From the NCBI RefSeq assembly GCF_003464595.1, contig NZ_QRZF01000017.1:69814-133813 (forward strand): a stretch of 64,000 bases of DNA. Direction: 5' to 3'. The notes under the pieces are model-generated. The model searched no databases and had not been told where the DNA came from. It worked only from the letters and a program-made list of their open reading frames with translations. The stretch comes from Bacteroides intestinalis (lineage in GTDB: Bacteria; Bacteroidota; Bacteroidia; Bacteroidales; Bacteroidaceae). The translations under genes and the position numbers were made by a program. Positions 59,577-64,000 of the stretch are shown one piece after another; the first letter of the stretch is position 1; each line of letters begins with the position of its first letter.

Positions 59577-60869
59577 TTATGGTTTATCTCTACGCAAAGG
59601 TTTTATAATTACCCGCAAAGAAGGATCGTATGTAAAGTAACTCCACATCCAGTCTACAAAGATAAACAGACGGTTCTTTACACCGACAATACTCATTAAG
59701 TGAATGAATAGCCATACTGCCCACGCGGGAAAACCACCGAAACGAAGTTTTTTCAGTTCCACCACTGCGTGATTGCGTCCTATGGTAGCCATGGAACCTT
59801 TGTTGTGATAAACAAAAGGTTGCATTTCAAGCCCCCGTTCCTTTCTATCCAGATTCTGGATCAGATTACGGGCTTGCTGAATGGCTGGTTGAACTACTTG
59901 TGGATGTCCCTTCGGGTATTCCTTGGAAATCATAAGTGCAGTATCACCGATAGCAAAAATATTGTTATAACCCTGAACACAGTTGTAGAGATCAACAAGA
60001 AGGCGGTTACCGGGACCATAGGCTTCTTTTGCAAGTCCCTCTATGCTGTTGGCGCGTACACCTGCAACCCAAAAGACATTCATCGTTTCCAAGGTACTGT
60101 TATCACTCAGAGTCATCGTTCCATTCTCATAATTCGTAACCTGCACACTGGTTATAATCTCCACTTCACGTTTTAATAAGTAATTTGCCACTTCTTCCGA
60201 AGATTTTTCAGAGAAAGCGGAGAGCAGACGGGGAGCACCATCCACAAGAACAATGCGCATCAGGTTCATATCAAGATCGGGATAGTCTTGCGGAAGCACA
60301 AATTTTTTCATTTCCGCCAATGCACCGGAAAGTTCTATACCCGTAGCACCGCCACCTACGATGACAAATGTCATGAGGCGTTTCCTTGTCTCCAGATTGC
60401 TGGTATTCTGTGCTTTTTCAAAACTTTCCAGTATCTGGTTGCGATTAAACAAAGCTTCCGCAGTGTTCTTCAGGGCCATTGTCCGTTGAGACAGCCCATC
60501 ATTACCAAAATAGTTGGTACGACATCCGGTAGAGACAACCAGATAATCGTATGAAAGAGCTCCGATGGAAGTCTCCAGAATATTATCTTCGGGAATTACC
60601 CGCTGCGCCTCACAAATACGTATATGGAAATGTTTTCTCTTTTTAAATATCTTGCGGTAAGGAAAAGAAATTGCACTCGGTTCAATACCGGCGGTTGCTA
60701 CCTGATAGAGTAGGGGTTGGAAAATATGATGATTATTCTTGTCCAATAACACTATCTGGAATTTATCACTTCTCAATTTGCGTGCCAACTTCAATCCACC
60801 GAAGCCACCACCCACAATCACAAGACGTTTTCGTCCCTCTTTATCGGGAATATCCATTTTTGTTTTCAT
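59577..60869 (-). CDS. ndh: Type II NADH dehydrogenase (NDH-2)
   Basis: A 430-residue flavoprotein that oxidises NADH and reduces quinone without pumping protons. FAD-binding GxGxxG appears as VIVGGGFGGLKLARKL (about 18-33), the NADH-binding one as FVIVGGGATGIELSGAL (near 168). NHHIFQPLLYQVATAGIEPSAI is the quinone-side motif, and the C-terminus has the amphipathic membrane segment GGFPAWAVWLFIHLMSIVGV. The start at 60869 matches the usual NDH-2 beginning; a frame open to 61202 would add 111 residues that look non-coding and overlap the neighbouring gene's start. Confidence 0.92.
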   Translation of the reverse strand: MKTKMDIPDKEGRKRLVIVGGGFGGLKLARKLRSDKFQIVLLDKNNHHIFQPLLYQVATAGIEPSAISFPYRKIFKKRKHFHIRICEAQRVIPEDNILETSIGALSYDYLVVSTGCRTNYFGNDGLSQRTMALKNTAEALFNRNQILESFEKAQNTSNLETRKRLMTFVIVGGGATGIELSGALAEMKKFVLPQDYPDLDMNLMRIVLVDGAPRLLSAFSEKSSEEVANYLLKREVEIITSVQVTNYENGTMTLSDNSTLETMNVFWVAGVRANSIEGLAKEAYGPGNRLLVDLYNCVQGYNNIFAIGDTALMISKEYPKGHPQVVQPAIQQARNLIQNLDRKERGLEMQPFVYHNKGSMATIGRNHAVVELKKLRFGGFPAWAVWLFIHLMSIVGVKNRLFIFVDWMWSYFTYDPSLRVIIKPLRRDKP

Positions 60870-61015
60870 AATGAAGTTCGTTATTCGTTCTAAAAGAATA
60901 ACGTTAAAATGGGAATAAAGTTCTGAAATTCTTATTTCTTCATCCTTTTTTCTTAAAGGAAGAAGTTTGAACAAAATACTACAGATTATTGTTATCATAT
61001 GATTAAAAATAAAAC

Positions 61016-61023
61016 TAAATTTG
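61016..61023 (+). promoter_or_regulatory. -7 element for the D15-type protein gene
   Basis: TAAATTTG, 28 bases before the ATG at 61051, divergent from ndh. Confidence 0.45.
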
Positions 61024-61050
61024 CCGACGTAGTTTTCTGCAGGTATAATC

Positions 61051-62238
61051 ATGGACGCTAAACTAACGAAATGGACATTACCGGTACTGTTATTGATAAT
61101 AGCCACCGATATATGGGCACAAGGCCCCACAGGAACAGATGTTTCAGTCGAATCTTCTGTATCCGTAACTGACACTTTACCACAAAAGAAAAGTTTCTTC
61201 AAGAAATTCCTGGACTATTTTAATGATGCCAATAAAGAGAAAAAAAACAAGAAGTTTGACTTCAGCGTTATCGGAGGGCCTCATTATTCCAGTGACACCA
61301 AGTTTGGTATCGGCCTTGTAGCCGCCGGATTATATCGTACAGACCTGAATGATACTATCCTTCCGCCATCTAATGTATCTTTATACGGTGATGTATCTAC
61401 GGTAGGTTTCTATTTGTTGGGGGTACGTGGAAATCATCTCTTTCCACAAGACAAATACCGTCTGAATTACAATCTTTATTTCTATTCGTTTCCTAGCTTG
61501 TATTGGGGAAAAGGATATGAAAACGGTTCTAATGACGATAATGAAAGTGATTATGACCGTTTCCAGGCACAAGTAAAGGTAGACTTCATGACTCGTATAG
61601 CGCAGAACTTCTATATCGGTCCGATGGCTGTCTTTGATTATGTCTACGGTCACGATTTTGAAAAGCCCGAACTGTGGGAAGGAATGAAAGCACGGACTAC
61701 CAATATAAGCCTCGGATTCTCATTACTCTATGATTCACGGGATTTCCTCACAAATGCCTATAGTGGTTATTACCTGAGAATAGACCAACGGTTCAGTCCC
61801 GCATTCCTCGGTAATAAATATGCTTTCAGCAGCACAGAGCTGACTACCAGCTATTATCATCCTGTATGGAAAGGGGGAGTATTGGCTGGACAATTCCATA
61901 CGTTGCTGAATTACGGTAATCCGCCTTGGGGATTGATGGCAACATTGGGAAGTTCTTATTCCATGCGTGGCTATTACGAAGGGCGTTACCGTGATAAATG
62001 TGCCATGGATGCACAGATAGAACTTCGTCAGCACGTCTGGAGACGAAATGGCGTAGCCGTATGGGCAGGAGCGGGAACCGTATTTCCTAAATTCTCCGGC
62101 TTCGAAGTTAAACATATCCTCCCTAATTATGGTTTTGGTTATCGGTGGGAGTTCAAAAAGAGAGTAAACGTAAGGTTAGATTTAGGGTTTGGAAAAGGCC
62201 AGACCGGATTTATATTCAACATCAATGAAGCTTTTTAA
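61051..62238 (+). CDS. BamA/TamA-family (surface antigen D15) outer membrane protein
   Basis: A 395-residue protein: signal peptide (about 1-24, ending WAQ), a short linker, a basic stretch KKSFFKKFLDYFNDANKEKKNKK, then an Omp85-type barrel without POTRA domains. The conserved RGY motif is present in SSYSMRGYYEGRYRDKCAMDAQIELRQ (near 310-335). Such POTRA-less Omp85 proteins are common in Bacteroidetes; the role is unknown. It overlaps the start of the next gene by 14 bases, implying co-translation with the phosphoethanolamine transferase. Confidence 0.82.
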   Translation: MDAKLTKWTLPVLLLIIATDIWAQGPTGTDVSVESSVSVTDTLPQKKSFFKKFLDYFNDANKEKKNKKFDFSVIGGPHYSSDTKFGIGLVAAGLYRTDLNDTILPPSNVSLYGDVSTVGFYLLGVRGNHLFPQDKYRLNYNLYFYSFPSLYWGKGYENGSNDDNESDYDRFQAQVKVDFMTRIAQNFYIGPMAVFDYVYGHDFEKPELWEGMKARTTNISLGFSLLYDSRDFLTNAYSGYYLRIDQRFSPAFLGNKYAFSSTELTTSYYHPVWKGGVLAGQFHTLLNYGNPPWGLMATLGSSYSMRGYYEGRYRDKCAMDAQIELRQHVWRRNGVAVWAGAGTVFPKFSGFEVKHILPNYGFGYRWEFKKRVNVRLDLGFGKGQTGFIFNINEAF

Positions 62239-63931
62239 AAACATAAAGAAATGGTTGGAAAATCAGGAGCATTTGTTCTATCTATTCCTGTTGATCCTGA
62301 TAGTACCCAATGTCATCCTCTGTTTTACAGAGCCGATGCCTGTGGTGGCAAAAGTGTGCAATGTACTGTTGCCATTTGCTTTCTATTATCTATTAATGAC
62401 TTTGTCGAGAAACTGTGGAAAGATGTTCTGGATCCTTTTCCTATTCATCTTCTTCGGAGCTTTCCAGATAGTACTGCTTTATCTCTTCGGACAGTCCATT
62501 ATTGCTGTGGATATGTTTCTGAACCTGGTAACCACTAATTCGAGTGAAGCTATGGAGTTGCTGGATAATCTTGTTCCGGCATTAGTGAGTGTGATTATCC
62601 TTTATATACCGGCATTGATTCTGGCTGCAATCTCCATTATAAAGAAACGGAAATTATCTCCGGAATTTATCCGTCGGGAACGGAAAAAAGCATGGATTGC
62701 CTTGCTCATCGGTTTTATTTCACTGGGCGCCGCTTATGGACTGGATAAACGTTATGAGCTGAAGTCGGATTTGTATCCGGCCAACGTGTGTTACAATGTA
62801 GCACTCGCATTCCAGCGTAATGCCCAAACAAGGACGTATCACCGCACATCAGAGAACTTTACCTTTAACGCCCAGCCTTCCCATCCGGAAGACAGGCGCG
62901 AAATTTATATTATGGTAGTGGGCGAGACATCCCGCGCCCTGAACTGGAGTCTTTACGACTATGATCGGGATACGAACCCTGAGCTTTCTAAAATAGAAGG
63001 AGTGACCTCTTTCTGCCATGTTCTGACGGAATCGAATACTACGCACAAGAGTGTACCAATGCTGCTTTCTCCTGTTTCTGCACAGAATTTCGATTCCATT
63101 TATTATCGGAAAAGCATCATTACCGCTTTCAAAGAAGCTGGTTTCCAGACAGCTTTCTTCTCAAACCAGCGATATAACCATTCTTTCATCGACTTCTTCG
63201 GAATGGAAGCGAATACCTATGATTTTATCAAGGAAGATTCCCAGGATTCGCAATATAACCCTTCAGATGACGACCTGTTAATGTTGGTAGAAAAAGAACT
63301 TGAGAAAGGAAATCGGAAACAGTTTATTGTATTGCATACCTATGGATCTCACTTCAATTACCGGGAACGTTATCCGGAAGCTGCTGCTTTCTTCTTACCG
63401 GATTTCCCCGTAGATGCAGAAGTGAAATACAAAGATAACCTGATGAATGCCTATGACAATTCCATTCGGTATACGGATAATTTCCTGGCACGTATCATCC
63501 ACCTATTGGAGGAGCAGCAAGTAGATGCCAGTATGCTTTACACGTCCGATCATGGGGAAGATATCTTCGACGATGGCCGACACCTTTTTCTTCATGCATC
63601 CCCCGTTCCGTCCTACTATCAGCTACACGTACCTTTCCTGCTGTGGACATCCGACAGTTATAGGGAAGAGTATCCCGGGATAGAGAAAGCTGCTTCTATG
63701 AACCGGCAGAAAAATATATCTTCCAGCATTTCTTTTTTCCAGACCATGATGGAACTGGCCGGAATAGAAACTCCGTATCGCAATGACAGTCTATCTGTCA
63801 CCAGCCCTCTCTATACAGAGAAATCGAGGGTTTATCTGAACGATCATAATGAACCGCGTCCACTGGATGATATAGGAATGAGAAAAGAAGACTTTGAGAT
63901 GCTGAAAAAAAGAGGTATAGACGCGCAATAA
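62225..63931 (+). CDS. Lipid A phosphoethanolamine transferase (EptA-like)
   Basis: A 568-residue inner-membrane enzyme. Five hydrophobic helices occupy about 15-165, followed by a periplasmic sulfatase-fold domain (about 225-520). Key residues are MVVGETSRALNWSLYDYDRDTNP with the metal Glu, ESNTTHKSVP with the nucleophile Thr near 271, and TSDHGEDIFDDGRHLFLHASP with metal-binding Asp/His (near 441). It transfers phosphoethanolamine to lipid A or core sugars, which lowers negative charge and can reduce sensitivity to cationic peptides. The ATG at 62225 is used as the membrane helices begin there; the 12-residue longer form is less likely. Confidence 0.88.
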   Translation: MKLFKNIKKWLENQEHLFYLFLLILIVPNVILCFTEPMPVVAKVCNVLLPFAFYYLLMTLSRNCGKMFWILFLFIFFGAFQIVLLYLFGQSIIAVDMFLNLVTTNSSEAMELLDNLVPALVSVIILYIPALILAAISIIKKRKLSPEFIRRERKKAWIALLIGFISLGAAYGLDKRYELKSDLYPANVCYNVALAFQRNAQTRTYHRTSENFTFNAQPSHPEDRREIYIMVVGETSRALNWSLYDYDRDTNPELSKIEGVTSFCHVLTESNTTHKSVPMLLSPVSAQNFDSIYYRKSIITAFKEAGFQTAFFSNQRYNHSFIDFFGMEANTYDFIKEDSQDSQYNPSDDDLLMLVEKELEKGNRKQFIVLHTYGSHFNYRERYPEAAAFFLPDFPVDAEVKYKDNLMNAYDNSIRYTDNFLARIIHLLEEQQVDASMLYTSDHGEDIFDDGRHLFLHASPVPSYYQLHVPFLLWTSDSYREEYPGIEKAASMNRQKNISSSISFFQTMMELAGIETPYRNDSLSVTSPLYTEKSRVYLNDHNEPRPLDDIGMRKEDFEMLKKRGIDAQ

Positions 63932-63946
63932 TACTATAAATAAAAT

Positions 63947-64000
63947 ATGAAGGTGAATTCTAAGTCCTCTCCAAGCAATATCTATAAAATCTTACCCAAG
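63947..64000 (+). CDS. Start of a gene cut off by the right edge
   Basis: ATG at 63947 opens a frame with 18 codons (MKVNSKSSPSNIYKILPK) up to the window end, 15 bases after the phosphoethanolamine transferase stop. Too short to identify; the spacing suggests a continuing operon. Confidence 0.45.
   Translation, partial: MKVNSKSSPSNIYKILPK

Noticed and set aside
60870..61202. Extension of the NADH dehydrogenase by 111 residues at its N-terminus
   Set aside because: The family starts at the FAD-binding strand; the extension runs into the start of the divergent D15-type gene and would leave no room for either promoter.

Overview
The window looks like a chromosomal segment of a Bacteroides-type bacterium. 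Almost every intergenic region carries the Bacteroidetes -7 element TAnnTTTG rather than an E. coli -10 box. Shine-Dalgarno sites are largely absent. Many products belong to families typical of this group: DUF4248, DUF4476, DUF4296, DUF3332, a 6-bladed propeller lipoprotein, an Oar-like TonB receptor and a TamA-like lipoprotein. No rRNA, tRNA, intact transposase or CRISPR array was recognised.

Left edge (1-5.9 kb) is accessory and AT-rich. A minus-strand operon encodes a SNF2/RapA-like helicase, an unrecognised two-helix membrane protein, and the start of a type III (Mod-like) adenine methyltransferase that runs off the window. Its promoter lies in a 9-bp perfect dyad, and a terminator-like hairpin stands just before the GTG start. 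This is the best candidate for a little-described (defence-type) system. A GNAT enzyme and a DUF4248 gene cassette follow. A decayed copy of that cassette lies at 48.1-48.5 kb.

6-20 kb holds small independent units: a propeller lipoprotein, an ECF sigma factor with a membrane partner, a CPBP protease, a flavodoxin/flavin reductase pair, O-acetyltransferases, two AraC regulators, tag, a Cys-nucleophile hydrolase, a WG-repeat protein, a GNAT gene interrupted by an amber codon, a Met-rich DUF4396 membrane protein, a helical-repeat protein and fabD.

20.8-26.5 kb is the xylose operon (Nudix-type XylR, xylB, xylA, xylE). Its upstream region is unusually long and repeat-rich. A lone Oar-like TonB receptor converges on it. 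A GNAT-nitrilase fusion and a SIMPL protein follow.

32.4-47.6 kb is a metal-efflux region with two complete HME-RND tripartite pumps in divergent arrangement. Each is preceded by a His-rich small protein ending in a similar LRxPP...C tail. Between them lies a broken AraC regulator. The right-hand operon continues into a small membrane protein and a P1B-type ATPase.

48.5-64 kb is mostly housekeeping and envelope: an NAD(P)H oxidoreductase, the ileS-dksA-like-lspA-DUF4296 operon, a SpoU RNA methyltransferase, a TamA-like lipoprotein, DUF3332, DoxX with a type II NADH dehydrogenase, and a D15-type outer membrane protein overlapping a lipid A phosphoethanolamine transferase. A partial gene starts at the right edge.
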